From Aporophyla lueneburgensis (Eukaryota > Arthropoda > Insecta > Lepidoptera > Noctuidae), in NCBI GenBank assembly GCA_932294355.1, contig OW028761.1, forward strand, positions 13,403,017-13,467,016: 64,000 nucleotides of DNA, in the 5' to 3' direction. Made by a program: the position numbers and the translations under genes. Under the pieces are notes generated by a model, which was not told the DNA's origin, did no database searches, and saw only the letters and a program-made list of their open reading frames with translations. Of the stretch, positions 46,601-52,491 are shown one piece after another. Numbering within the stretch: position 1 is the first letter of the stretch; every line of letters begins with the position of its first letter.

Positions 46601-47479
46601 AAAGGCTTTTACACAACCAATTACTATGATAGGCCAGGTTGTGTAGGACTAACACAAGTAGAAGTTACATTGTTTGTTACTCAACTTAAAATGTATAGAA
46701 CAAACACTACTATTGTGTCAACAATGTCAGTTATGTTATCCAGCTCTTGTATACAAAGTTTCTTATCATGTCATTACTCTGCAATACATACCTTACTTGA
46801 CAAACACATCGTTTGTAACACTCAATAGTTCTTCACATATGGCAATTAAAAAAACATATTGGAATAATGAAATAGACCTTGGCCATAAGTTGAAATGCAA
46901 CTAGAAAGGCCGATTTATAAGCAAAGGTAACCAAAACTACAGTACGTGATATACAAAGTCAATTGCGTATTTCAAAACAAGTGTGAGTCAGTAATTACTA
47001 AAAATATACAGTTCACAAAACACTATTTCATAACGTTATAACACGTTTCAAACACAATTTTTGGCGCGCTTTACATGGGCAGACTAGCAAAGGCGTAGTT
47101 TAAGGCTTTATTCTAGACTATTACGTGTTTTTCTCGAAATTGTGAGCGGAAACAAACAAGTGACAAGAAGAAATTTGAAAATACATAACTAATTATAAAA
47201 TGTATAGTCCACAATAAGACTCTTTTCGTGTTTATTATACTTTGCTGAACAGTTTTAATGAATTTAGTCACCCCAAGTTGATACATAACACGTAAATATA
47301 TGGTAGAAAGTGGTAATACATGATTGTATAGTGAAATGCAGCATTCTAAGTGGCGTGCTGGCAATATCAAACCTCACAGTTTTAGGGTTATTATATATCA
47401 AATAAATTGTCTTTTTCGGTAGAATATCGTTTAAACTCACCGATAACGAAGTATCGAACCCGAAGAAAGAATCTGCCAT
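19320..47479 (-). CDS. Patr-1: Pat1 / Patr-1 (PATL1-type) mRNA decapping activator, 17-18 exons
   Basis: Pat1 proteins bridge deadenylated mRNA, the Lsm1-7 ring, the helicase DDX6/Me31B and decapping factors in cytoplasmic P-bodies. I joined the coding exons at 47441-47479, 44626-44707, 41344-41451, 38720-38826, 36051-36179, (35639-35698 tentative), 34161-34967, 32907-33346, 32377-32524, 31981-32071, 30067-30197, 28735-28851, 26925-27047, 25687-25842, 24750-24893, 23660-23802, 21028-21130 and 19320-19625. Every junction is GT-AG and every phase fits, giving about 1057 residues (1077 with the tentative exon), close to insect Pat1 length. Seen: a DETF motif near residue 36 (the Pat1 site for DDX6/Dhh1), EEL-type CTVEELER, 14 MGQ repeats in a Q/N-rich centre, an REKQW...HDFYY core around residues 590-620, and a helical C-terminus. 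The introns hold most of the window's transposons. The assignment rests on remembered family motifs. Confidence 0.92.
20111..20272 (-). mobile_element. R1-clade LINE 3' tail, right copy
   Basis: Counterpart of 3061-3222 inside the duplication, with one visible substitution (aataat against aacaat near 20240). Confidence 0.75.
20331..20838. mobile_element. hAT-type element, right copy
   Basis: Same insertion as 3282-3789; the right target duplication now reads ccttagga, one base changed. The insertion therefore predates the duplication. Confidence 0.88.
21028..21130 (-). CDS. Patr-1: Patr-1 exon 16 (right duplication copy)
   Basis: 103 bases (one leading base then 34 codons), ATTTGCAG acceptor and GTAAGT donor, phase 0 at the end. 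It encodes YIQTTSGWSPILESCSLLAE... and joins exons 15 and 17 in frame. One silent Leu difference from 3979-4081. Confidence 0.82.
22015..22516. mobile_element. Fold-back element present only in the right copy
   Basis: About 502 bases with ~80-base inverted arms (22020-22093 and 22120-22203) built on 'accgacttcc' and 'cactacaaagtgaaaaataa', then a 300-base body ending 'tttgaagtcggt'. The left copy has the empty site at ~4960-4967. A taaaaa duplication at 22009-22014 and 22517-22522 is plausible but lies in an A-run. The same family is at 41548-42046; partial copies at 32175-32265 and 33652-34108. Confidence 0.8.
22770..23152. mobile_element. Inverted-repeat MITE, right copy, truncated
   Basis: Same element as 5214-5629, but it loses the outer ~35 bases of the right inverted repeat at ~23152, joining directly to downstream intron sequence. 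This is a deletion after duplication. Confidence 0.78.
23660..23802 (-). CDS. Patr-1: Patr-1 exon 15 (right duplication copy)
   Basis: 143 bases, phase 0 start, two trailing bases at GTAAGT, with an acceptor of pure pyrimidines then ACAG. It encodes TLISRFISRVCSSHCRQRTF..., continuing 'KGR|TLISRF' as in the PATL1 'KGKxLVARLLPFL' region. The other frames on this stretch are shadows. Confidence 0.88.
24646..24727. repeat. Contracted minisatellite, right copy
   Basis: Roughly five units of the same ~17-base repeat as 7252-7615, again just downstream of exon 14 on the minus strand. Confidence 0.88.
24750..24893 (-). CDS. Patr-1: Patr-1 exon 14 (right duplication copy)
   Basis: 48 codons in phase 0, CCGTCAG acceptor and GTGAGT donor. 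It encodes a PatC helical segment ending QQMLSVRKGR, like the VRKGK motif of vertebrate PATL1. Three silent differences separate it from 7639-7782. Confidence 0.9.
24920..25185 (+). mobile_element. Helitron-like repeat, right copy
   Basis: Counterpart of 7809-8074 with a handful of substitutions; it ends in 'cgggcagaagctag'. Confidence 0.7.
25211..25443 (+). mobile_element. SINE with (ATG)n tail, right copy
   Basis: Counterpart of 8100-8333 with a few substitutions, for example cagcagcg against cagcatcg near 25302. Confidence 0.8.
25687..25842 (-). CDS. Patr-1: Patr-1 exon 13 (right duplication copy)
   Basis: 52 codons in phase 0, TCTTTAG acceptor and GTAAGA donor. It is a Glu/Gln/Lys-rich helix followed by a SPKSES-type linker. 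It is identical at every base to 8576-8731 in the left copy. Confidence 0.9.
26197..26229. repeat. 14-base perfect hairpin
   Basis: gaaccaatcaatac and gtattgattggttc around a 5-base loop, at the edge of an AT-rich block in the intron between Patr-1 exons 12 and 13. Probably a transposon end. Confidence 0.6.
26506..26900 (+). mobile_element. Helitron-like repeat
   Basis: Starts 'atctatactaatattataaa' and ends 'gaagtcgcgggcagaagctag'. It lies right behind another such end (CTAG at ~26503), so two repeats are tandem. It abuts the exon 12 donor region at 26925. Confidence 0.7.
26925..27047 (-). CDS. Patr-1: Patr-1 exon 12
   Basis: 41 codons in phase 0, TTTGCAG acceptor and GTACGT donor. It encodes KRTKQLLLDIEALYLILLRLEELND..., corresponding to the helical start of the PatC domain (IEKxYxLLLxxE in other members). 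Confidence 0.88.
27077..27390 (+). mobile_element. Helitron-like repeat, diverged
   Basis: Opens with 'actagcttttgcccgcggca' and runs into a TE-like AT-rich body. The right limit is uncertain. Confidence 0.5.
27466..27736 (-). mobile_element. SINE ending in a 20-base perfect hairpin
   Basis: Minus-strand copy of the (ATG)n-tail SINE (27466-27670), followed by cacgaattgacgccctaacc at 27681-27700 and its exact complement at 27717-27736 across a 16-base loop. Confidence 0.7.
28735..28851 (-). CDS. Patr-1: Patr-1 exon 11
   Basis: 39 codons in phase 0, TTTCAG acceptor and GTAATA donor. It encodes CGSVTAPRKIIDVEVV then a Ser/Thr-rich linker. 'VxAPRKIIDV' continues the Pat1 motif begun in exon 10. 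Confidence 0.88.
28897..29218 (+). mobile_element. 5S-rRNA-derived SINE, near full length
   Basis: The head carries GTTAAGC and GGATGGGTGACC at the same 23-base spacing as in 5S rRNA, i.e. the internal promoter region. The body follows with 'cggaaagcacgttaagccg', 'taccaaggggtatcgtatta' and the tail 'gaccccaacatagttgg' ... 'aaatgat'. It lies in the intron downstream of exon 10. Other copies: 37848-38165, 46095-46275 (minus), 51803-53130 (interrupted), tails at 44845-44955 and 61363-61440. Confidence 0.8.
29262..29425 (-). mobile_element. R1-clade LINE 3' tail
   Basis: Same tail as 57740-57900 in reverse, with 'actgactaaaacccacccgt', more diverged than the other copies. Confidence 0.7.
30067..30197 (-). 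CDS. Patr-1: Patr-1 exon 10
   Basis: 131 bases, two leading bases then 43 codons, between TTGCTAG and GTAATT. It encodes a His/Ser-rich piece followed by PRTYVPTQFENSLGKLQ. YVPxQFENSLGKLQ matches the conserved Pat1 motif preceding the C-terminal domain. Confidence 0.9.
30253..30425. repeat. Three ~59-base tandem units
   Basis: Units start gttacgta/gttcgaaa and share 'ctagaaac', 'cacgctaactccatct' and 'ggggcagt'. The third is shortened and ends 'aacgccatctgttatc'. Intronic, just upstream of exon 10. Confidence 0.7.
30430..31980. other. Patr-1 intron without recognised element
   Basis: Intron between exons 9 and 10, AT-rich, with short 'atggcg'-type words and 'aatgtcaacttct / aatgtcaatttct' repeats around 31120-31190. 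No ORF or mobile element recognised. Confidence 0.5.
31981..32071 (-). CDS. Patr-1: Patr-1 exon 9
   Basis: 91 bases, phase 0 start, one trailing base at GTGAGT. It encodes VFLERQASKEKEGVKEAHKA..., a charged helix directly after the DFYY motif, as in the family. Confidence 0.87.
32175..32265. mobile_element. Short 'cgacttcc' fold-back fragment
   Basis: Contains 'caccgacttccgaaattaaa' and 'gatgtcggtttcagttttta', one decayed hairpin arm of the family at 22015-22516 and 41548-42046. Confidence 0.55.
32377..32524 (-). CDS. Patr-1: Patr-1 exon 8 (conserved core)
   Basis: 148 bases, one leading base then 49 codons, TTTCAG acceptor and GTGAGT donor. It contains GLMTLREKQWLINIQMLQL then PYIHDFYYT, matching the most conserved Pat1 middle motif (REK-W-xxIQMxQL...PYxDDFYY). 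This exon is the strongest evidence for the gene's identity. Confidence 0.93.
32907..33346 (-). CDS. Patr-1: Patr-1 exon 7 (Q/N-rich)
   Basis: 440 bases, starting in phase 0 after TTCCCAG and ending with two overhanging bases at GTGAGT. It encodes a Q/N-rich segment with motifs such as HPML/HPMF repeated four times near the end. It continues the disordered middle region of Pat1. Confidence 0.87.
33378..33645 (+). mobile_element. tRNA-headed SINE
   Basis: The head has tRNA-like promoter boxes (TTAGTCTAGTGGTTAG and GGGTTCGATTCCC), followed by a 170-base body ('gccatagtacaggctctgcc', 'ggttgtcctaaggt') and an (ATT)n tail. The arms do not fold into a proper tRNA. Copies: 40846-41098 and a tail at 44388-44532. 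Confidence 0.8.
33652..34108. mobile_element. 'cgacttcc' element body without hairpin
   Basis: Begins 'tttttactttttagctgtgg' and ends 'cctcctcctttttggaagtc' as in 22200-22516. Internal bases differ. Intronic. Confidence 0.6.
34161..34967 (-). CDS. Patr-1: Patr-1 exon 6 (P-rich then MGQN repeats)
   Basis: 269 codons in phase 0, between TTTTCCAG and GTAAGT. It starts proline-rich and then carries 14 MGQ units (mostly MGQN) among N and Q residues, with a PPRMLAPPPG patch near the end. It is a low-complexity, prion-like segment of the kind that drives P-body condensation. The repeat block probably varies in length between alleles. Confidence 0.88.
35212..35310 (+). repeat. Interspersed repeat shared with 54818-54980
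   Basis: Shares 'agtttgttgcgccacttc', a run of 'agcactagaaagtggtg' and 'gggggactgtcttatgtaat' with 54818-54980. Function unknown. Confidence 0.5.
35639..35698 (-). CDS. Patr-1: Possible 20-codon Patr-1 exon between exons 5 and 6
   Basis: A GC-rich patch in AT-rich intron ends at a strong GTAAGT donor. Using the AG at 35699-35700 as acceptor gives 60 bases in phase 0 at both ends, encoding LVGSCSSVRSFTFAAAPVPR. That runs smoothly into the proline-rich start of exon 6 (PRFPPVIL). The acceptor lacks a good pyrimidine tract, so this may be optional or false. Confidence 0.4.
36051..36179 (-). CDS. Patr-1: Patr-1 exon 5
   Basis: 43 codons in phase 0 between a CCTCCAG acceptor and a GTCAGT donor. 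It contains KNVCTVEELERQLRQ, a Pat1 hallmark short motif (CTVEELER in the human protein), followed by a Q/Y/N-rich tail. Confidence 0.9.
36235..36412 (+). mobile_element. R1-clade LINE 3' tail, plus strand
   Basis: Includes 'gccagggtcgcgag', 'tttagtcagtaaaactctga', 'gagcgggagaagtcatttga' and an A-run. It lies just upstream of exon 5. Confidence 0.75.
36628..36810. mobile_element. Fold-back element with 52-base arms
   Basis: Arms 36628-36679 and 36759-36810 are complementary ('ccctatttcccttggtcacg' and reverse), separated by a T-rich loop of ~79 bases and flanked by 'tatatatat' runs. Antisense ORFs are artefacts. Confidence 0.75.
37341..37490 (+). pseudogene. Unassigned 49-codon ORF fragment
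   Basis: No ATG at its start. It encodes a charged stretch with LFKKQFGEDWKNEPSLKWY and an acidic N/D/E tail, ending in TAA. Composition is protein-like and unlike the flanking intron, so it may be a piece of a retrocopied or transposon gene. I do not recognise the family. A hairpin around 'aaaccgccga' precedes it. Confidence 0.35.
37568..37722 (-). mobile_element. R1-clade LINE 3' tail with more 5' sequence
   Basis: Matches 57740-57900 in reverse and continues with 'aggcatcggttctagcagac', which matches the LINE upstream of that tail. This indicates LINE truncation and not a separate SINE. It lacks the GAGCGGGAG stem. Confidence 0.7.
37848..38165 (-). mobile_element. 5S-rRNA-derived SINE, reverse
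   Basis: Reverse copy of 28897-29218, ending with the complement of GTTAAGC at ~38150. Diverged; the head carries tandem duplicated 'cttaccaagggctgtgg' words. Confidence 0.7.
38408..38706 (-). mobile_element. Helitron-like repeat, reverse
   Basis: Starts 'ctagcttctgcccgcgacta' and ends 'tataatattagtatagat', lying directly against the exon 4 donor (38720). Confidence 0.7.
38720..38826 (-). CDS. Patr-1: Patr-1 exon 4
   Basis: 107 bases, two leading bases then 35 codons, between a TTACAG acceptor and a GTGAGT donor. It encodes ASLSQLVLDETDAPHSRAFG... ending SVWRHDPIFPTAPT, the conserved block after the acidic region. Confidence 0.85.
38918..39320. mobile_element. 'gggttccgt' repeat, copy 1
   Basis: Opens 'gcgcgagtcggacacacgc' and closes 'ggtacggaaccctaaaaag'. 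The same ends, inverted, bound 40025-40692. Confidence 0.6.
39763..39823. repeat. 26-base perfect hairpin, 9-base loop
   Basis: atttaagatttagtatttgt and following bases up to 39788 pair exactly with 39798-39823. Size and loop recall small fold-back elements or a miRNA-type precursor; the low GC argues for the former. Confidence 0.7.
40025..40692. mobile_element. 'gggttccgt' repeat, copy 2
   Basis: Begins 'tagggttccgttgccaaatg' and ends 'gtccgactcgcacttggccg'. It has an internal run of ~16 C at 40407-40422. A common lepidopteran repeat of unknown class; no ORF of its own. Confidence 0.6.
40846..41098 (+). mobile_element. tRNA-headed SINE
   Basis: Second full copy of the 33378-33645 family with tRNA-like boxes and a 'gttgtcctgagatattata' tail. 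Confidence 0.8.
41103..41331 (+). mobile_element. Helitron-like repeat
   Basis: Opens 'actagcatttgccagcggct', has a GACA-rich stretch and ends 'tttataatattagtatgg', 13 bases from the exon 3 donor. Confidence 0.65.
41344..41451 (-). CDS. Patr-1: Patr-1 exon 3
   Basis: 108 bases between a TTTCAG acceptor and a GTAAGA donor; two leading and one trailing base match its neighbours. It encodes DEFDWEVEHEQLAEQLESS..., which parallels the DDDWQEAHERLAEL stretch of vertebrate PATL1 right after its acidic motif. Confidence 0.88.
41548..42046. mobile_element. 'cgacttcc' fold-back element, full
   Basis: ~80-base arms at 41553-41642 and 41680-41765, then a body 'agataccctgcactaatc' ... ending 'tttgaagtcggtt'. 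Same layout as 22015-22516. Confidence 0.75.
42391..42790 (+). mobile_element. Second tRNA-headed SINE family
   Basis: The tRNA-like head 'gccccgttgatctcgtggcc' ... 'gggttcgattcccaggtcgg' is followed by a ~310-base body ('ttggggttttcccctt', 'gaagcacgttaaaccgttgg', 'gccgatggctagtctccgtt'). The body is found inverted at 45300-45645 and a fragment lies at 42230-42300. Confidence 0.75.
43838..44030 (-). mobile_element. SINE of the (ATG)n-tail family
   Basis: Reverse copy ('atttcagccgtaagacgtcc' to 'gcaagtcacttactagcc'). Confidence 0.75.
44018..44340 (-). pseudogene. Jockey-like LINE polymerase C-terminal tail
   Basis: The minus strand encodes DSALDCKCSAIPQTTRHLIS then CPACPVVCTLQELMDATENA, the same tail as at ~9680-9830. 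Broken at both ends. Confidence 0.75.
44388..44532 (+). mobile_element. tRNA-headed SINE, 3' part only
   Basis: Matches 33470-33645 ('gccatagtacaggctctgcc') with an (ATT)n tail; the tRNA-like head is missing. Confidence 0.7.
44626..44707 (-). CDS. Patr-1: Patr-1 exon 2 (acidic, DETF motif)
   Basis: 82 bases, starting in phase 0 after a T-rich ...TTCCAG acceptor and ending with one overhanging base at GTAAGT. It encodes an acidic stretch ending EYDALNDETFGQG. The DETF motif is the conserved Pat1 N-terminal motif that contacts the DEAD-box helicase. Confidence 0.9.
44760..44957 (+). mobile_element. SINE fragment fused to a 5S-SINE tail
   Basis: 44760-44835 resembles the 'cccactgctggga' family; 44845-44957 is the 5S-SINE 3' part ('ggattgtggaggtcagatag' ... 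'aaaggctaggcagatgatga'). Confidence 0.6.
45300..45645 (-). mobile_element. Second tRNA-SINE family, reverse, with inverted end
   Basis: Carries the body of 42391-42790 in reverse. Its end 'attcctgatggaaaaccca' (45566-45584) repeats as the complement at 45625-45645 around 'acgttggttgacatgttccc', making a fold-back. Confidence 0.6.
46095..46275 (-). mobile_element. 5S-rRNA-derived SINE, 3' part
   Basis: Reverse copy with 'ctgcctagccatttcccaac' and 'ccctttggtaagactggttg'; the 5S-like head is absent. Confidence 0.65.
46280..47440. other. Patr-1 first intron, no recognised element
   Basis: AT-rich, with only short ORFs lacking any known motif. I see nothing else here. Confidence 0.5.
47441..47479 (-). 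CDS. Patr-1: Patr-1 exon 1 (start codon)
   Basis: It encodes the first 13 residues, MADSFFGFDTSLS, and ends in phase 0 at a GTGAGT donor. The short FFGFDT start resembles the insect Pat1 N-terminus as I remember it. The ATG sits in an acceptable CCAATGG context. A 2.7-kb intron follows. Confidence 0.85.
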
Positions 47480-48586
47480 TGGAATTTTTCATATATCATG
47501 GACACAAATGACATGACTTGTCACGGTACATATGTCGCAATGGCGAAGGCGGCCATGACATTTTAAGCTAGTGCTACACCCAAACATACTAAAAAATAGT
47601 GAGGCGATAATTTACTTGATTTGCTTTGAAGTAAAACGTGCATTCTCGTATAATTATATTGTTTATTGCAGCTGGGCAGGCTGAAAAGAGACAGATTTTC
47701 GTTGCATTATTTGATTTTTGTGCAGAGAGAGGCTTGGCTATCTATAAACATGGCCGTACTTATGTTAAATGCTCTAAAACTTGAAGTCATCAAAAGCAAA
47801 GCTGCAACCTTTCATGATTAAACTGACATGAATCTTACCAAGATCTCGATTTGCAACTTGATTGTCTAAGCTCCCCGTATCCAATTTAGTGAGGCTTGTG
47901 ACATGACAAGCTTCCAAAGGAATAACTGCCATTAAACCGCATGCCGATCCAGCATCCTAATTGCGTATCACACAATCTTACCCACTCTGAAGGATATTGA
48001 CAATCCATTGCTTCATATGTTTGAAATTGTGCGGTAAACAACGCATTGTAAATAACGCAATGAATGTTGTTGAATACTCAAAATGAAAACCATTTCTACT
48101 GCTGGTGACGGAGGACCTATATTAAGTGTTCCGGACCGTATAAATTAGTTACTTTATGCGCCTACGTTTCTAAACGTGTAACAGAATGACATCTGACTTG
48201 TCAGTTTGATTTTGACACTTGACACTGCTTGGATTTGGCGCTTGAAAAAGTACGTCGCGTTTTGGGACCCCGCGACGCGTTTGTTGAAATTAATCCTTTT
48301 AAATCGATCCGTTTGTGACAATTAGTCGTGATCCAATTGTTTTGATTGTAAATAACCCCAATTTGGTGTAATAACACGGGTTGAGTTTTGGATATATCTT
48401 GTTGAAATAGTTTGAAGGTTAAGCAAAGTGACGCTTATTGGAACCGCATGCTGTGATTGCCTCCAGCCTTATTGCAGCGGATGGTAACCTGGAAAACCCA
48501 TTTACAATGTCACTACACGATACATATACACTCACTTACATACATAACTTCAGGTAGGCACCAGAGCAGGTGTTCTTCTACCACAG
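47480..48586. promoter_or_regulatory. Patr-1 5' flank and possible divergent 5' exon
   Basis: 47480-47560 should hold the Patr-1 5' UTR; no clear TATA box. Farther right, 48230-48586 is GC-richer, has no long ORF and ends CTACCACAG followed by GTAAGT at 48587 on the plus strand, a strong donor. This suggests a non-coding first exon of a divergent plus-strand transcript. I found no convincing coding exon for it. Confidence 0.3.
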
Positions 48587-48874
48587 GTAAGTTCTTTTGT
48601 TGGTATATTGTACCTATTGCTTTGAATCGTACTTGTATTGTCTGCTCCGCGTACGGCGGACTAGTTTCGCTAGCCACTTCTTGTCTCCTGGACCCCACCA
48701 TCATAACTTCCACTGCGCTATTGAAATGCAATTGTAGGGGGTCTAGCCTGGCAGTGAACATTAAGTCTACATTCACAAGTATGTAAAGACACCAGCACTT
48801 GAAGCGACTACAATCTGTCAAATATCTTTAATAGGTTTTCAACTGTATCGTTAAAGTATTATGTTCAAGATTTC

Positions 48875-49147
48875 TTGAGAAAATTTGACAGTTTCGGGTA
48901 CCTTGATGTGCTGGCGTCTGTACATAAAGAGCTGTGGATCTTCAAATCACTACTTATAAGGCGAGTACCGAGAGTTAAAAACCGAATAGTGCGTTTTTCG
49001 ACACGCTGCCGTTGTGAAGCACCGTGTTGGATTCTCAATAATGGGCGACAGTCCGATTCGATCCGAGTCAGTTTCGATTTTTGTGCATACATCAATGAAA
49101 ACTTGTGGCGCAGGATAAATAAGGACAGTACAGTAAGTAATTACTGA
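48875..49147 (+). other. Unrecognised 90-codon ORF region
   Basis: Open on the plus strand (RKFDSFGYLDVLASVHKELW...) and partly on the minus strand. No known motif, no splice logic with neighbours. It may be chance or a decayed element. Confidence 0.2.
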
Positions 49148-50155
49148 AATCTGAGGGCACAGTAGTGCCACCGCTAACGCTAAGATGAGCCAAGCGAAGT
49201 GCAAGGGCACTACCTACAGCTTGGCAAAAAAGAGTCTGGAAAAAATGAGGGCGCCTGCTTAGCAGGTATGGCCACCCTGTATACTAGGACTAAAAGTGAT
49301 AAGATATTTGTTGTTTTAATCCACAAACACGGGATCCCGGAAATTCTCATCAGTCAAGATTTCAAGACTTGATAGGCACACAGTCTTTTACTTTCATTGT
49401 ATTTAGTAGATTTCACATTATTTCGCTAGAATAACCTTTTATCTAAGAGTGCCATCATAATAACATAATGCAAACTTGTTCAGTTTAAAAATTAATTAAA
49501 TTACACTCAGGGATTGCTGATTGAACCCGATACACAAGACATATGTTCAGCAATCGCATTTGCGGCCACCATCTAGGGTATTCACAACCATTCGATGTTT
49601 GGTATGCCTGTATCAAATTTGACATGAATGATACTGAACGAATCCTGTTAATGCTGACAGTTTATCGACAAGAAGGCGACTTACAGCTGCTTACTGTCGG
49701 AAACTAATCGGAAGTAAGAGAGTACCTATAACATGTCGCATTCGAAAGGTACAGGCAAAATCGAATAAGCTTGAACAGTTGACTAATGAAGGCGTCAGGT
49801 ATGTCTATGTGGGGTACATAACATTATCACTATTCACATGACAATGAAAATGAAATAACACGCTAAAATTTAGATTTTATTTAAAAAGAAAAACGTGACA
49901 TAACATCATTCTTGTATTCCTTTTCAGTGCTATGATAGATTTTTTCCAATAACACTGATGTGTCAGTTTTACATTTCTTATTTATTTAATCTAAATAGTG
50001 TACAAATCTTTCTTACACGTTTACGGCTTTCATTACAACCTGTCTCCTCAAACTATAGGTAACATATTACGTAGAATAGGCACCTGAAAAATAATAAATA
50101 TTAATTATACTTTTATTACTGTGGTATGCGATTAACAAAAAAAAAAAAAAAATAC

Positions 50156-50645
50156 TTGCCGGTTTCGTTATAGTGTTGAACTTTTTGTCTAATTGCACAC
50201 ATATCAAAATCGTCTAATTCTTTCTTTCGCCAACTGTTTTGGTGTACCTCCAGGTGTAGACCAGGTGTAGAAAAAATCCTTAATTTTTTTCACCTTCATT
50301 AACCATTTCTCTAATTGTACTGTGAGATTTACCTTGAAAAAATATAAAGACAATCATATTTATTCCATGTAGGTACATTTTTCAATTTCAAGTATCAAAC
50401 ATCAAGAGTTAACGTACACGCGATTTGTCAAACTAGAAAACATAACCTCAATCATCTATTAGTAAATGAAACAATAAAATGGCTTGAAACTTATAATACC
50501 GATAAAACTTAGTATTAGAAACGAAAAACAATGACTGGCATTGAATAAAAGATAAATTTCTTGGATAAATACCTTTCGTGTCGGCAGTTCTTTCGTAAAC
50601 ATTGTCAATCGGAGACAAAATTTGTTCCGCTTCAGATTCCGCCAA
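50156..50645 (-). pseudogene. Spliced transposase-derived gene, frameshifted
   Basis: Exon 1 (50573-50645) encodes MAESEAEQILSPIDNVYERT..., ending one base into a codon at a GTATTT donor. Exon 2 (50156-50332) follows a TTTTCAAG acceptor and continues in frame GKSHSTIREMVNEGEK, then meets a stop. Shifting one base restores a family-like stretch (KELDDFDMCAIRQKVQHYNE). This is the N-terminal helix-turn-helix region of a DDE-type transposase-like family common in insects; the DDE domain is absent. Family identity is from memory. Confidence 0.6.
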
Positions 50646-51378
50646 ATTTCTTACGAAAACTTAGTATATCACAGCTCACACCACTACTCCTTATTGATTT
50701 ATTCATTTTTTAAATGTTCAAAAGCATTAGTAATTGATAGTTAATTAGAAATAAGTAAAATACAACTGGGAACATAACACAATGACAGATTAGCTACTTG
50801 ATGAAGATAAACAAAGCAGTGTTGCCACCAAAAAAATATTTTAGTTCCAATGGTTACCACGACAGACTCTTTTTTGCCAACCTATACCTTTTCTCGAAGT
50901 GCTTCGGCTTTTTTTAAACCCTCTTAACTTAGATTTGGATTATACCTCGAGATATGATGTCAGTGTGTTAATTAGTGGACTTATTAAACACAAAGTTTCA
51001 ATTGCATAGCTCTTGCACTTTAGATTTTATTAATATTTAAAAAACCCAGATTTCGTCACTTTACGCTGATGTGACGGTAGCGAAACGGCCGAGCAACATA
51101 TTTTGACTAAAGCGTAAAGTTTGTGAAGTTAGGGCTGGAAGAGTTAGGGCGTGTAGAGTTAGAAACTTGGCTCTACGTAAGATCTGATAACTTTTTGACA
51201 GTGCGAGCCATATGATCTCGTCGTGGCAACATTTTACATGAAAATGTTTTTGGAGGGTCAAGATTTATTATTTCACATTAACCTACATGAGCACATAAGA
51301 AACTTCAGAAGCTAGGTGCACGGTTCAAATTAATCGTTCGCTGTGGACAACAGCCGGTAAGAAACTCCACGGTTACTG

Positions 51379-51439
51379 TTTTAAACATAATTGGTTGTTA
51401 CAATGTTATGAAAATTATAACAACCAATTATGTTTAAAA
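51379..51439. repeat. 22-base perfect hairpin
   Basis: ttttaaacataattggttgt plus two bases (51379-51400) pairs with 51418-51439 around a 17-base loop. Small fold-back element or recombination trace. Confidence 0.65.
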
Positions 51440-51545
51440 AGTTCAAAAAATCATAATTTGGGAGCAGATAGTAGACATTAGAGAGCAGTGGTGATTGTGA
51501 GGAAAATGGCATGTCTTAGAACCAAAAATTCGAAGACATATGACA

Positions 51546-51660
51546 TCTACCAACCCGCACTGGGTCCGCGTAGTAGAATGGCCCCCTCCCTCTCACCGAG
51601 AGGAGGCCTGTGTCCCAGCCGTGGGAACATTATAGGCTGCTTGATTGATTTAGTAGACAT
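51546..51660 (-). mobile_element. 'cccactgctggga' SINE fragment, reverse
   Basis: Carries 'accgagaggaggcctgtgtc' and 'gggaacattataggctgctt', the reverse of the 7035-7140 repeat. Confidence 0.6.
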
Positions 51661-51834
51661 TTCCAAAGTTATGCTGGTGGTAACAGGGAAGTCACATATG
51701 CAGAAGGAATTATCGCCAAACTTTCTAGTCTTCAACGTTTATCTTATGATATTCTTTTTGATAAGGGAGGGCTTGTGGCTAAATAATAACAGCCGCACGG
51801 GTTGATCGTTCAGGTTAAGCTAAGCTTGCCGCGG

Positions 51835-52491
51835 TACGAGGCGGCCTGTGTACTGGCTGGATCCCCACCGTGGGACCTCGAGGCGAAAGTACTCGCGTCA
51901 CTGTACCGGTGGCGCGAGGAAGCGCGGGAGCGGGACGAGCGACTGACGGACCGCCACATGGAGCTTCGTCGGTCACAGCTCCGCGCAGCCCTGGTTGCGA
52001 GCTGGCAGGATAGGCTTTCACGCCCTACCGCCGGCCTCGCCACCGTCGAGGCGGTCCGGCCAGTACTCGGGCAATGGCTCGGGAGAAGGCACGGCTCCCT
52101 GTCGTTTCGGACGACGCAGGTGCTCTCGGGGCATGGTTGCTTCGGGAAGTACCTGTGTCGCATAAACAGGGAGCCGGACGCCCGGTGTCACCACTGCGTC
52201 GACTGCCGGGAGGACACGGCGCGGCATACGCTGGCAGAATGTGCCGCTTGGGAGGAGCCGCGTCGTGCCCTCGTCTCAGAAATAGGCAACGACCTATCGC
52301 TGCCGGCTGTGGTTGAGTCCATGGTCGGTAGCGGGGAGTCCTGGGACGCGGTGGTATCCTTCTGCGAAACAGTCATGTCGCAGAAGGAGGCTGCGGAAAG
52401 GGAGCGGGAAATATCTTCCGCCCACCCAGCCCGCAGCAGGCGCACCGGGCGTCGGCGGAGGGTGGACAACGCCCTCTTCCAGCCCCCGTAA
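51835..52491 (+). pseudogene. R1-clade LINE polymerase C-terminus
   Basis: Codes for the last ~218 residues (YEAACVLAGSPPWDLEAKVL... to RRVDNALFQPP) including the zinc-knuckle-like C-x2-C-x9-H-x4-C (CHHC...H...C) typical of R1-clade polymerases. The polymerase domain is missing. The eleven codons before 51835 that extend the frame belong to the SINE. Related to 56042-57610 but not the same family member. Confidence 0.85.

Noticed and set aside
48457..48821. Paired plus and minus ORFs as a coding gene
   Set aside because: Neither frame shows a family motif and the region looks like a non-coding 5' exon; evidence insufficient to call a gene.
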